Counted from the first letter of the stretch, positions 43,530-52,167 are shown. The stretch is DNA of 64,000 nucleotides from Leekyejoonella antrihumi (GCF_007845645.1 NZ_VCQV01000023.1:1-64000), one strand, 5' to 3'. Program-made: numbers and translations. Notes: generated from the sequence alone by a model not told the origin.

Positions 43530-44009
43530 TCACGCCTCGCGAGGCATGCCGTCGACATACTCGATCAGCCCGACGACATCGGCCGGCACCAGACGTCCGA
43601 TGGCGCCGGAGGAGTACACGCTCACCAGGATCCTGCCCGTGCGGTCCAGCACGAAACCCGTGGACTGCAGGTAGGCCGGATCGGGATTGACGAACGCGCC
43701 CGTTGCCTGAGCGATCTCGTGTGCGGAGGCGCCGAAGCCGATTGGGTAGCTGAGCTGGTGCTTGTCGGCCAGCTCCCGTGTGGTGTCCTCGTCATCGACG
43801 CTCAGCGCGACCACTTGCGCGCCGACCTTCTCCAACGAGGCCCGAGCGTGCTGGAACGCGCGGAGCTGGGCGTTGCAGTAGGGGCACCACGCGCCGCGGT
43901 AGAGGAGCACGACGCCGTACCGGCCGGCCAAGGCGTCCGGCAGCACCATGTCCCCGTGGGCGATCGTGTGAATCGGCAGCTGCGGAAAGACGGTTCCTGG
44001 CTCGAGCAT
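43530..44009 (-). CDS. Peroxiredoxin-like AhpC/TSA family protein
   Basis: The 159-residue thioredoxin-fold protein has VVLLYRGAWCPYCNAQLRAFQ, an active-site Cys-Pro-Tyr-Cys, and VVALSVDDEDTTRELADKHQLSYPIGF. Most AhpC/TSA peroxiredoxins have a single peroxidatic Cys in PxxxTxxC, so the CxxC makes this closer to the redoxin/AhpC-like disulfide reductase group. Start 44009 gives the normal length; an in-frame extension to 44138 lacks family resemblance. It sits immediately upstream of the sigma/anti-sigma pair on the same strand. Confidence 0.85.
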   Translation of the reverse strand: MLEPGTVFPQLPIHTIAHGDMVLPDALAGRYGVVLLYRGAWCPYCNAQLRAFQHARASLEKVGAQVVALSVDDEDTTRELADKHQLSYPIGFGASAHEIAQATGAFVNPDPAYLQSTGFVLDRTGRILVSVYSSGAIGRLVPADVVGLIEYVDGMPREA

Positions 44010-44223
44010 GACGGTGGCTCGCTTTCGTGGCGACGGATGTTCCCGCTCTGTTGGTGGCGCGGCGCATGGACTTCTTACCTCGCCGAACCCCGGGAGCGCT
44101 CGCGGTCCCACAGGCGATTCCCAGGCGCTTCTCGACAAACTCAGTAGCGGGCGATTGGTAAGAGCGGGACAGGCGCCGACACCAAACTGGTGACCAACTC
44201 ACCGGATAGCTAAGGACCCCGCC

Positions 44224-45360
44224 ATGAAACCACTAGCTCGCACCGCCGCCCTGGCCACGTCGGCGCTCGCCGTCCTCGCCATCGGCGTCGGACCCGCGCA
44301 CGCTGCCACCACCACCCAGGGTAGGCACGCCGACGCGCATCCCGTGTTCGTGCAGAACGACGCGCCGTCCGGCAACGAGATCGTGCAGTACGACCACACC
44401 GCATCCGGCGCCCTGCAGCAGACCGCGACCTACGCGACCGGCGGCACCGGGGGCCAGCTCGGCGGCTCGGTCGTCGATCACCTCGCCTCGCAGGGCTCGC
44501 TGACCTACGACGCGGGCACCCACACGCTCTACGCGGTCAACGCCGGAAGCAACAGCATCACGGTTTTCGCAGTCGTCGGCGACCGGCTCGTGCGGCGGCA
44601 GGTCATCGGCTCTGATGGGTCATTCCCGGTAAGCGTCGCGGCGCGGGATGGACGAGTCTTCGTGCTCAACGCCCGCGATGGTGGCTCGGTGCAGGGGTAC
44701 CTGTCCCTGGGCGGCTACCTGCTGGCGATCCCGTCCTGGCATCGCGGTCTCGGACTCAACCCGGCGCAGACTCCGGAGTTCACCAGCACGCCCGGTCAGA
44801 TCGGGTTCACCCCCAACGGGCGTCAGCTGCTGGTCAGCACCAAGAACGGCCAGAACAGCGTCGACGTATTCAATCTCGGCCTGTTCGGGCCGGCGCTAAA
44901 GCCGGTCGTCAACTACCTGCCGGGCACGGTGCCATTCGGATTCGACTTCGCGCCAGGCGGTGTCCTCGCGCTCACCGAGGCCGGTCCCAGCGCGGTCGCA
45001 ACCTTCACGGTGGCGCCCAGCGGAAGGCTCACGGCGGGCAGCTCCGCGCTCACCGGCCAGGCGGCGACCTGCTGGCTCACCACCATCGGCTCGACCGCGT
45101 ACGCCTCCAATGCCGGCAGTGGCAATCTCTCGTCATACCGGGTCAACCGCGGTGGTGGCCTATACTCGGTCGGGACCACTCCGGTCGCCGCCGGCACCGT
45201 CGACTCCGCGGCCTCATCGGATGGCCGGTACCTCTACGTGCAGGGCGGCGCCACCGGAACCGTCACCACGTTCGGCGTCGGCAAGCGGGGTGCGCTCACG
45301 AACCTGGGCACCGTCACCGTGCCCGACGCGGTCGGCGCGGAAGGCATCGCCGCCCTGTAG
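44224..45360 (+). CDS. Secreted YncE/lactonase-like beta-propeller protein
   Basis: The 378-residue protein has a clear Sec signal peptide (MKPLARTAALATSALAVLAI ending AHA, about residue 28). The mature protein is made of repeated blades such as NEIVQYDHTASGALQQTATYATGG, LYAVNAGSNSITVFAVVGDRLV and LYVQGGATGTVTTFGVGKRGALTNLG. These are typical of 3-carboxymuconate cyclase/6-phosphogluconolactonase-fold seven-bladed propellers. There is no lipobox or anchor, so it is released. AAGGA precedes the ATG. Enzymatic activity is uncertain; many secreted relatives are of unknown role. Confidence 0.85.
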   Translation: MKPLARTAALATSALAVLAIGVGPAHAATTTQGRHADAHPVFVQNDAPSGNEIVQYDHTASGALQQTATYATGGTGGQLGGSVVDHLASQGSLTYDAGTHTLYAVNAGSNSITVFAVVGDRLVRRQVIGSDGSFPVSVAARDGRVFVLNARDGGSVQGYLSLGGYLLAIPSWHRGLGLNPAQTPEFTSTPGQIGFTPNGRQLLVSTKNGQNSVDVFNLGLFGPALKPVVNYLPGTVPFGFDFAPGGVLALTEAGPSAVATFTVAPSGRLTAGSSALTGQAATCWLTTIGSTAYASNAGSGNLSSYRVNRGGGLYSVGTTPVAAGTVDSAASSDGRYLYVQGGATGTVTTFGVGKRGALTNLGTVTVPDAVGAEGIAAL

Positions 45361-45371
45361 GTGACCCCATC

Positions 45372-46670
45372 TCAGGAGGCGACCTCGACACCCGCCGGGG
45401 ACGTGAGCGGGGACTTCGGCGCCGACTCGAGCTCCGCGCGCCATACCGCGGGTCGGGGCACGGACCGGACGGTGCGACTGAGGGTGACCACCAGCGCGCA
45501 GGCGGCGGCCGACGTCGCGAGTCCTGCCATGGCGGCTGGTCCGCCGAGGCCGGAGAGCAGCGCTCCGCCCGCCAGTGGTGCAAGCGGCATGATCGCCATT
45601 GCCGCGAACTGGGACGCCGAGGCCACCCGGCCCTGCATCCGGTCCGGAGTGAGCGCCATCCGGTACGCGCCGATGCCGGCATTGCCGGCGGGGTTGAGGA
45701 AGAGAGAACAGCCGATCGCGAGTGCGACCACCAGCGGGTTGTTCCAGAAGATCATCGGCACGGTGAGCGGCACCATGCTCCACGCGACCATGACGGTGAG
45801 GCGGCCGGTGGCGAACGTGTCGATGATCCTGGGCGCAAGGACGGCCCCGACGATGCCGGCAACCCCGGCCGCGGCATCGACCAGGCCGATCGTGGCCGGG
45901 TGGAAGCCGGCCTGCAGCAGTCGCAGCACTGCAACGAAGAACAGCGCGTTGATCACCAGGTTGACCATGGCCGCCCAGGTCGTCAGGGTGCGCAGGAACC
46001 TGCTCGCCCAGACGAAGCGAAAGCCCTCCTTGAGGTCGTCCCGCACTCGCGGTCGAGCGCCGTCATGATGCGGCGCCGAGAGGTCGGTGCGGATGCGGCC
46101 GAGGGTCACGAACGACACGGCATACGAGATCGCATCGACGGCGAACGGCAGCCAGCGCACGAGTCCCATGAGTGCACCGCCGACCGGGCCACCGAGCAGC
46201 GAGGCGATGTGCTGGCGGGCCTGGTTCTGGCTCATCGCGGTGGGCAGCTGGTCGTTGGGCACCACGCTGCGCAGCGCGGACGTCTCGGCCGGTGCGAAGG
46301 TGCCGGCTCCCGCTCCGGCGAGTAGGCCGACGATGACCAGATGGGTGATCGTCAGGTGGTGGAGCGCGCCGGCGATGGCGAGCGAGGCATACAGCAGCAC
46401 GCCGTTCCCGCTCGCGATGCGCATCAGATGGCCGCGGTGCATCCGGTCGGCAAGCACGCCGGCCGGCAGCATGGTCAGCAGCATTCCGAGCAGATAGGCG
46501 GTCTCGGCGATCGAGGCGACCAGCGCCGAGTGGCTCAGCTGGTAGGCCAGCAGCGGGAAGACGAACAGGCTCATCCGACTGCCCAGCTCGCTGACGGTCT
46601 CGCCCGCCCACAGGATCGTGAAGTCGCGGTTGTGGGAGAGCTCTCGGTACCCGGTCATATTGTGCAACAT
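45372..46670 (-). CDS. MFS transporter (MFS_3 / macrolide-type exporter)
   Basis: The protein has 432 residues (or 428 from the internal ATG at 46658). NRDFTILWAGETVSELGSRMSLFVFPLLAYQ and GVLADRMHRGHLMRIASGNGVL are hallmarks of the MFS_3/enterobactin-exporter-like group. SALRSVVPNDQLPTAMSQNQARQHIASLLGGPVGGAL is the conserved motif C region. It is transcribed divergently from an ArsR-type regulator whose repeats overlap the start region. Efflux of a drug or metabolite is likely; the substrate is unknown. Confidence 0.86.
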   Translation of the reverse strand: MLHNMTGYRELSHNRDFTILWAGETVSELGSRMSLFVFPLLAYQLSHSALVASIAETAYLLGMLLTMLPAGVLADRMHRGHLMRIASGNGVLLYASLAIAGALHHLTITHLVIVGLLAGAGAGTFAPAETSALRSVVPNDQLPTAMSQNQARQHIASLLGGPVGGALMGLVRWLPFAVDAISYAVSFVTLGRIRTDLSAPHHDGARPRVRDDLKEGFRFVWASRFLRTLTTWAAMVNLVINALFFVAVLRLLQAGFHPATIGLVDAAAGVAGIVGAVLAPRIIDTFATGRLTVMVAWSMVPLTVPMIFWNNPLVVALAIGCSLFLNPAGNAGIGAYRMALTPDRMQGRVASASQFAAMAIMPLAPLAGGALLSGLGGPAAMAGLATSAAACALVVTLSRTVRSVPRPAVWRAELESAPKSPLTSPAGVEVAS

Positions 46671-46698
46671 ACAGTGCGCAATAGAAGGTGCGCAATAG
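46657..46698. promoter_or_regulatory. Operator repeats between MFS and ArsR genes
   Basis: GTGCGCAATAG occurs twice as a direct repeat (46674-46684 and 46688-46698). An inverted partial copy (ATATTGTGCA, near 46658-46666) overlaps the transporter start codon. Together they form inverted and direct half-sites in the divergent promoter. The ArsR-type protein is the likely binder. Confidence 0.6.
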
Positions 46699-46726
46699 TC
46701 CGTGCGGAATTTGTTAGGCTGCTGCT

Positions 46727-47317
46727 GTGCCAGAGGACGCCACCCCGATCAGCGACCCGCGAGTGCTGCGAGCGATCGCCCATCCAGTGCGGAACAGGGT
46801 GCTGCAGGAGGTGTATGTCGCGGGGCACAGCCGGGCCGCGGACATCGCGGAGGAGCTGGGCATCCCCGCGAATCAGGCGAGCTTCCACCTTCGTCAGCTC
46901 GCGAAGTACGGCCTCGTGGAGCCGGCCCCCGAGCATGCGCGGGATGGACGGGACCGGGTGTGGAAGCCGGTCCATGAGCACGGGCTGAACCTGAGCCTGC
47001 GGCAGCTTGAGCGCGAGTCCGGCGGAGCGGCAGCGGTCTCCGTCTTTCGACGGCAGTCCGCGGAGGATGCCAAGGCGATGGTGGATCGAGCGCTTCGCGC
47101 CGACGACTCGGACCCGAATGTGCACGTCATGGTCAACAACGCGGCACTGCGCCTCACCAAGGAGGAGGCCGAGCAATTCAGCAAGGAGCTGACTGACCTG
47201 TTCGGCACCTGGCGCAGACGAACGATGGGCTTCCACGACGGGCGGCGGACCTACCACCTGCTGGAGATCCTGCAGCCGATGCCGGATCTCCCCGAGTCCG
47301 AAACGCAGCCTCGGTAA
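46727..47317 (+). CDS. ArsR-type winged-helix regulator
   Basis: The 196-residue protein has an N-terminal ArsR/HTH_20 domain (DPRVLRAIAHPVRNRVLQEVY, SRAADIAEELGIPANQASFHLRQLAKYGLVEPAPEHARDGRDRVWKP) followed by a helical C-terminus. It lacks the metal-binding CxC of metalloregulators, so small-molecule sensing is more likely. No Shine-Dalgarno precedes GTG 46727, and a TAGGCT -10-like hexamer ends seven bases before it, suggesting a leaderless mRNA. It is divergent from the MFS exporter and probably represses it. Confidence 0.86.
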   Translation: MPEDATPISDPRVLRAIAHPVRNRVLQEVYVAGHSRAADIAEELGIPANQASFHLRQLAKYGLVEPAPEHARDGRDRVWKPVHEHGLNLSLRQLERESGGAAAVSVFRRQSAEDAKAMVDRALRADDSDPNVHVMVNNAALRLTKEEAEQFSKELTDLFGTWRRRTMGFHDGRRTYHLLEILQPMPDLPESETQPR

Positions 47318-47328
47318 CCCCCCTCGGG

Positions 47329-47388
47329 ATGTGCACTCTCGCTCCAAGGGCGCAGCAACAGCTGCGCCCTTGGAGCGTAAGTGCACAT
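47329..47388. terminator. Very long nested hairpin terminator
   Basis: A 17-bp perfect inner stem, CGCTCCAAGGGCGCAGC with its exact complement across an AACA loop (47340-47377), is extended by a 9-bp outer stem ATGTGCACT/AGTGCACAT (47329-47337, 47380-47388). Only a 2-nt mismatch separates the stems. It lies 12 nt after the ArsR stop and ends in TTT. It probably terminates transcription in both directions. Confidence 0.75.
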
Positions 47389-47448
47389 TTGGGCGGTGTG
47401 AGCGCGAAGTGCCGCGTGGCTGACCTCGACCCGAAGTAGTCTGTGCGC

Positions 47449-47847
47449 GTGAACTTCCGCATCAGCGAGGCCGCCGGGCTGCTCGGCGTAAGTGACGACA
47501 CGGTGCGCCGGTGGGCGGACGCCGGGCGGTTCCGCACCACCCATGATCAAGGCGGCCGACTGGTCATCGAGGGCAAGGTGCTGGCCGAGTTCGCTCAGGA
47601 GCTGGCGCGCGAGCCGCAGGCCGAGCTCGTCCTGGGGGAGTCGTCCGCCCGGAACCGGCTGCAGGGGATCGTGACGAGGGTGGTGAGAGACACCGTGATG
47701 GCGCAGGTCGAGATCCAGGCCGGTCCCTATCGAGTCGTGTCGCTGATGAGCCGCGAGGCCGCCGACCAGCTGGAGCTGGAGCCCGGGGTGCTGGCAGTGG
47801 CCGCGATCAAGGCGACCAACGTCGTGGTGGAGCTCCCGCAGCACTGA
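47449..47847 (+). CDS. Helix-turn-helix plus TOBE (Mop) domain molybdate-responsive protein
   Basis: The 132-residue protein has an N-terminal excisionase/MerR-like HTH (NFRISEAAGLLGVSDDTVRRWADAGRF) and a C-terminal TOBE/Mop domain (SARNRLQGIVTRVVRDTVMAQVEIQAG through AVAAIKATNVVVE). It is the domain order of small ModE-like proteins. TAGTCT at 47437-47442 ends six bases before GTG 47449, giving a likely leaderless start; GTG 47443 is the alternative. Directly ahead of a molybdate-type ABC transporter, it is likely its molybdate-dependent regulator. Confidence 0.88.
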   Translation: MNFRISEAAGLLGVSDDTVRRWADAGRFRTTHDQGGRLVIEGKVLAEFAQELAREPQAELVLGESSARNRLQGIVTRVVRDTVMAQVEIQAGPYRVVSLMSREAADQLELEPGVLAVAAIKATNVVVELPQH

Positions 47848-47939
47848 CCCGGTGGCGGATCCGCGCCTGCGTCTTGTTTACGACTATTTATCCGCAAATC
47901 ATGAGGTACTTCCGAGTTTCCTGGAGTATTCTCGCCACC

Positions 47940-48899
47940 ATGAAGTTGCCTGGAGCGGTGGAATTTCGTGGCCCGCGCGCAGTAGTCACGGCCGCAGCAG
48001 TGCTCGTGGCTGTGGCGCTTCCGCTCGCCGCCTGCGGATCGTCCGGCACCTCGTCGAGCAGCAGTGCGGCCTCTCCGGTCGCGGGGGGCAGCCCGCAGTC
48101 CTCCTCCGCCGGCGCAATGGGGTCCGGCCCGGTCAACGTGCTGTATGCCGGGTCGCTGGTGGACTTGATGCAGTCTCAGATCGGCCCGGGCCTGAAGAAG
48201 GCCAGCGGCTACGACGTCGAGGGATTCGCCGCGGGCTCCAATGCCCTCGCCACCCAGATCAAGGGCAAGGTCCACCAGGGCGACGTCTTCATCAGCGCCA
48301 ACCCGAAGGTCAACACCACACTGCAAGGCGCCAAGAACGGCAACTGGGTGTCCTGGTACGCCACCTACTCCTCGTCGCCTGTGGTCATCGGGTTCGACCC
48401 GAAGAGCAAGTTCGCCAAGGAGTTGAGGACCAAGCCGTGGTATGACGTGGTCACGGAGCCCGGATTCCGGCTGGGGCGGACCGATCCGGTCAACGACCCG
48501 AAGGGAAAGCTGGCGAAGCAGGCCCTGACATCGCAGGCGAAGAAGACCCCGGCCCTGTCCAAGCTCGCGTCCTCCGACGCGGGCATCTACCCCGAGGAGA
48601 CCCTGATCGGGCGCCTGCAGTCGGGCCAGCTCGATGCCGGGTTCTTCTACAACAGCGAAGCGGTCGCCGCCAAGATTCCGACCGTGCCGCTGACCGGCCA
48701 GGCTCTGAAGGCGGTCTACACCGTGACGGTCCTCAACCGCGCACCGCACCCGTCCGCGGCGATCGCGTTCGTGAAGTATTTGCTCGGTCCGAAGGGTGCG
48801 GCGGATCTGAAGAAGGACGGCTACAACCTGGTTGCGCCGCCGAAGGCGACAGGTAGTGGCATGCCTGCCGTCTTGAAGAGCGTCATTTCAGGTTCGTGA
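47940..48899 (+). CDS. modA: Molybdate/tungstate ABC transporter substrate-binding lipoprotein
   Basis: The protein has about 319 residues from ATG 47940; ATG 47901 is an alternative. A lipoprotein signal peptide ends in LPLAACGSSG, followed by a Ser/Gly-rich linker and a type II periplasmic-binding fold. VNVLYAGSLVDLMQSQIGPGL and EGFAAGSNALATQIKG are typical of the ModA/WtpA oxyanion-binding group, and GSLVDLM fits the WtpA style (tungstate/molybdate). Its GTGA overlaps the start of the fused permease-ATPase, and an HTH-TOBE regulator lies upstream. Molybdate versus tungstate preference cannot be settled from sequence. Confidence 0.85.
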   Translation: MKLPGAVEFRGPRAVVTAAAVLVAVALPLAACGSSGTSSSSSAASPVAGGSPQSSSAGAMGSGPVNVLYAGSLVDLMQSQIGPGLKKASGYDVEGFAAGSNALATQIKGKVHQGDVFISANPKVNTTLQGAKNGNWVSWYATYSSSPVVIGFDPKSKFAKELRTKPWYDVVTEPGFRLGRTDPVNDPKGKLAKQALTSQAKKTPALSKLASSDAGIYPEETLIGRLQSGQLDAGFFYNSEAVAAKIPTVPLTGQALKAVYTVTVLNRAPHPSAAIAFVKYLLGPKGAADLKKDGYNLVAPPKATGSGMPAVLKSVISGS

Positions 48900-50722
48900 C
48901 GGGCAGGGCACCGCGCGCGCCGCTCGGCTGGCTGGGCGCGCTGCTCGTTCTCTACCTGCTGATTCCGCTGGCCGCCTTCGCGATTCGGCTGGCGGGGTCG
49001 CACGACCGCGGGTTCGGCACCCCAGGGCTCTGGGATGCCGCCCGCATTTCCGCACTCAGCGCCACCATCTCCACCATGCTGATCGTCTCCTTCGGTGTGC
49101 CACTGGCCAGCTGGCTGGCCCGGTCCCGCGGCCGGCTGGGCACCGTGGTCGGCCTCATCGTCCAACTGCCCCTCGCGCTGCCACCGCTGATGAGCGGCAT
49201 CATCCTCATCTACGTCGTCGGCCCCTACACCCGAGTGGGTCAGCTCTTCGACGGGCGACTGACCGACTCGATCGCCGGCATCGTGCTCGCGCAGAGCTTC
49301 GTCGCGGCGCCCTTCCTGGTGATCTCGGCGCGGTCGGCCTTCGAGTCGGTGGATCCCGCGCTCGACGATCTGGCCGCGACCCTCGGACATCGACCCCTGG
49401 CCCGCTTCACCCGGGTCGACATCCCGATCGCGTGGCCCGGCATACGCGCGGGGATGCTGCTCACCTGGTTGCGTGCCTTTGGAGAGTATGGCGCCACGGT
49501 TCTGCTGGCGTACCACCCGTATTCGCTGCCGGTGTACACCTACGTGCAGTTCTCCGGATATGGCATCCCGACGACTCAGGCGCCGACCGCGATCGCGCTC
49601 GGCATTGCCGTCGTAGTGGTGCTGATCAGTCGGATCCGCAGGTTCGGGCGGCGCCGACCGCAGGCTGTGCTGCCGGAGCCGATGGAGCCGAGACCGGCAC
49701 CGCCGACACAGGTCACGTTCGATCTCGACTTGCACGTCGGTTCCTTCCACCTCGAGATTGCGCACGCTGCGCAGAGCCACCGGGTCGCGATTCTGGGGCC
49801 CTCGGGTGCCGGGAAGTCGATTGCGCTGCGGGCGATTGCCGGACTGCTCGGCTCACGAGCGGGCGCGGTGACGTATGCGGGGCAGGCCGTCGCCGACACG
49901 GCCACCGAAGCCCGGCAGGTTGGCTACCTGCCGCAGACCCACGGCCTCTTCCCCGGTCGAACCGTCTGGCAGCAGCTGCTCTTCGCGACGGAGGCCGACC
50001 CGAATGCCGCGAGCTGGTGGATCCACACGCTTCAGCTCGACGGCCTGCAGGACCGGCTGCCGGAGCAGCTTTCCGGCGGGCAGCGTCAGCGGGTCAGCCT
50101 GGCGCAGGCGCTCAGCCATCGACCTCGACTTGTCCTGCTCGACGAACCCTTTTCCGCACTCGATGCTCCGGTGCGCGACGAACTGCGCCGCGAGCTGCGC
50201 CGGTTGCAGCACGAGACCGGGCTGTCCACCCTTCTGGTGACACACGATCCGGAGGAGGCGGCACTCCTTGCCGACGAGATCATCGTGATCGACGAGGGCC
50301 GCATCTTGCAGGCCGGCCCGCGGGCGCAGGTCTACAACCGGCCGGCCTCCCCGCAGGTAGCCAGGTTGCTCGGGATCCAGAACCTGCACCCCGGCGTTGT
50401 CACCGCGGGCGGCGAGGTGCGCAGCGGTGCGGCGCCGGTCGCGGCATACACCGCGGGTATGCCGTCGGGCACGCACGTGCTGTGGAGCGTCCGCCCCGAG
50501 CACGTGCGCATCACGCCGGATGGTGCGTACCCCGCGACGATTGTGGACGTTGCCGACATCGGCACGTCGTATGCGTTGATCGTGCGGCTCGACGGCGGCC
50601 CGGAGTTGCGGGTGCGGACGATCGAGTCGATCGCGCTGCGCGCCGGTGACGCGTGCCACCTTGCCCTGGCACCGAACGATCTCACCGTGTGGCCTGCTCC
50701 GGACGAGCCGGCCGCCGGGTGA
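48896..50722 (+). CDS. modBC: Fused molybdate ABC transporter permease-ATPase (ModB-ModC)
   Basis: This is one 608-residue chain. Residues about 1-245 form a ModB-type permease with several helices and the EAA loop DDLAATLGHRPLARFTRVDIPIAWPG. After a Pro-rich linker (EPMEPRPAPPTQ), residues about 275-500 form the ATPase. Walker A is G301-PSGAGK-S308, the signature LSGGQRQRVSLAQAL, Walker B LVLLDEPFSALD and H-loop VTHDPEEA. A TOBE-like C-terminal domain follows (VLWSVRPEHVRI to the end). Most bacteria encode ModB and ModC separately, but the fusion is known in actinobacteria. The GTG start overlaps the ModA stop. Confidence 0.88.
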   Translation: MTGRAPRAPLGWLGALLVLYLLIPLAAFAIRLAGSHDRGFGTPGLWDAARISALSATISTMLIVSFGVPLASWLARSRGRLGTVVGLIVQLPLALPPLMSGIILIYVVGPYTRVGQLFDGRLTDSIAGIVLAQSFVAAPFLVISARSAFESVDPALDDLAATLGHRPLARFTRVDIPIAWPGIRAGMLLTWLRAFGEYGATVLLAYHPYSLPVYTYVQFSGYGIPTTQAPTAIALGIAVVVVLISRIRRFGRRRPQAVLPEPMEPRPAPPTQVTFDLDLHVGSFHLEIAHAAQSHRVAILGPSGAGKSIALRAIAGLLGSRAGAVTYAGQAVADTATEARQVGYLPQTHGLFPGRTVWQQLLFATEADPNAASWWIHTLQLDGLQDRLPEQLSGGQRQRVSLAQALSHRPRLVLLDEPFSALDAPVRDELRRELRRLQHETGLSTLLVTHDPEEAALLADEIIVIDEGRILQAGPRAQVYNRPASPQVARLLGIQNLHPGVVTAGGEVRSGAAPVAAYTAGMPSGTHVLWSVRPEHVRITPDGAYPATIVDVADIGTSYALIVRLDGGPELRVRTIESIALRAGDACHLALAPNDLTVWPAPDEPAAG

Positions 50723-50799
50723 ACCGTTTAGTTTTTATGAGAAACATTGTATAAACTGGTCCTATCGCCGCACACCAGGCCAACGGAAAGTGGTGCGTC

Positions 50800-51195
50800 A
50801 TGGAGCTGATGACCAGGCAGGATGCCCCCGTCCACGCGACTCACGGGACGAACAGCCCGTCGATCGAGGTGCTCTTCGGCGGGAAGCGGGACAGCGAAGA
50901 GATCGGCCTGGTGCGCCTGACGGTGCCGGCGGGAGTGAGTATGCCGTCGCATCGTCACGCGGGATCGGACGTCATCCTGGCCGCGGTCGCAGGGAGTGTG
51001 CGCATCACCAAGGGTGACCAGATCGTCGACCTGGAGGTGGGTGACGCCCTGCTGATCTTCAAGTACGAGTCGGTGGCTCTGGCCAACCCACATCAGCAGA
51101 CCGCAGAGGTGCTCGTGGCTGCCGGCCCCGCCGCATTCATCTCGACGGTGCGCCGCTGGCCGAAGCTGGACACGCGGGTGCCCTCGTCGGCCTGA
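50800..51195 (+). CDS. Cupin-domain protein
   Basis: This 131-residue single-domain cupin has motif 1 in VPAGVSMPSHRHAGSDVILAAVAGSVRI, with two metal-ligand His, and motif 2 degraded to ANPHQQTAEVLV with one His. It resembles small bacterial cupins that bind a metal and modify or sense small molecules. It follows the molybdate transporter with a 77-nt gap containing AT-rich sequence and a GTTTA/TAAAC inverted pair around 50727-50754, probably its own promoter. Function unknown. Confidence 0.8.
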   Translation: MELMTRQDAPVHATHGTNSPSIEVLFGGKRDSEEIGLVRLTVPAGVSMPSHRHAGSDVILAAVAGSVRITKGDQIVDLEVGDALLIFKYESVALANPHQQTAEVLVAAGPAAFISTVRRWPKLDTRVPSSA

Positions 51196-51197
51196 GC

Positions 51198-51238
51198 CGG
51201 ACACCGAGCCGCCACCGAGGTCCCGACAGACGTGTCCG
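51198..51238. terminator. Bidirectional terminator between converging genes
   Basis: CGGACAC (51198-51204) pairs with GTGTCCG (51232-51238), and flanking GAG/CTC can extend the stem. It lies between the cupin gene and the converging hypothetical gene. Confidence 0.5.
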
Positions 51239-51242
51239 ACGC

Positions 51243-51836
51243 TCAGTCTGCGTGATGGAAAGCATGACTGTAGGCGACCAGTGCATGCAGCATGGGCTCG
51301 ATCGTCGCGACCACCTCGTCGGTGCTACTGGCCGCTGTCAGGCCGTACGTGAGGTCATAGTCCGCGGTGGCGCGCGAGCCGACAATCTCGCGGAGCACGC
51401 GATGTTCGAGTCGTGAGACGGGGTAGTCCTGGTCCAGTGAGGCCAGCGCACGAGCGAGCTCCAGAGCCGGACGTTCGTCGAGGTGGTCGATCGCCTCACG
51501 AGCTGCCAACAGCCACCTGAGGTCCTGCTGGGTGGAGTCCTGCATGGCTTCGGCCACCTCGTCGAACAGCACCAGATGCACGTCCATGACTGCGGGGTGA
51601 GAACCCTCCTGCTCGTCCCAGGGGATGGCCGCCGCACGCCGGACGTATTCCTCGGCGCGTTCGTCGTCATGGTCCTGCAGCCGCTGGTAGGCCTTTTCCA
51701 GCAAATTTCCTGCAGCCTCCTGCAGCGCCAGACTGTGTCCTCTTCTGACGCGGCTCGAGGCGCGCTGCACATCACCGAGGGGAGATGCCGCCCGTTCCTC
51801 GTGGGCGTTGCCGCTGCGTCCGGAGGCATCACTCAT
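51243..51836 (-). CDS. Hypothetical protein, helical and acidic
   Basis: The 197-residue soluble protein begins at ATG 51836 (MSDASGRSG). Composition is Ala/Glu/Asp/Leu-rich, with long predicted helices such as LALQEAAGNLLEKAYQRLQDHDDERAEEYVRRA and a C-terminal LHALVAYSHAFHHAD. The YQRLQDHDDERAEEYVRRA part looks like a TPR-like helical hairpin. No family is recognised. It converges on the cupin gene and is divergent from the PucR regulator. Confidence 0.65.
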   Translation of the reverse strand: MSDASGRSGNAHEERAASPLGDVQRASSRVRRGHSLALQEAAGNLLEKAYQRLQDHDDERAEEYVRRAAAIPWDEQEGSHPAVMDVHLVLFDEVAEAMQDSTQQDLRWLLAAREAIDHLDERPALELARALASLDQDYPVSRLEHRVLREIVGSRATADYDLTYGLTAASSTDEVVATIEPMLHALVAYSHAFHHAD

Positions 51837-52167
51837 GAGCACGACTCTAGCCAACGGACCTGATCTGACATTGTCTCGTCGTATGGCCGGAGCAGAGTGC
51901 GCTGTTTGTAGATGGCACGACGCCCAGAAAGGCTGACATTACGAGGAGTACGCGCACGTAGAGATCGCCACGCATGACCCTGGGTCACCGTTGTCTAGAG
52001 AATTGGTGAGCGTGCAGGCCCGAACTGGAGCATGATTGGGCCCTGTTCTCATCCGGATGACACCCATCTTGCCCAACCTCGCACGAGAGACATCCGGGGA
52101 ACGGCGCAAGAGTCCTCACCGCGACCCCAGTGCGGCGGCACCCATACCCACACTTCGGAGGATCCCG
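51837..52167. promoter_or_regulatory. 330-bp intergenic region before PucR gene
   Basis: No gene is visible. The segment separates divergent genes and must hold both promoters. It contains a GGCCC/GGGCC inverted pair near 52018-52043 and a GGAGGATCCCG ribosome site just before ATG 52168. No confident -35/-10 pair was identified. Confidence 0.4.
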
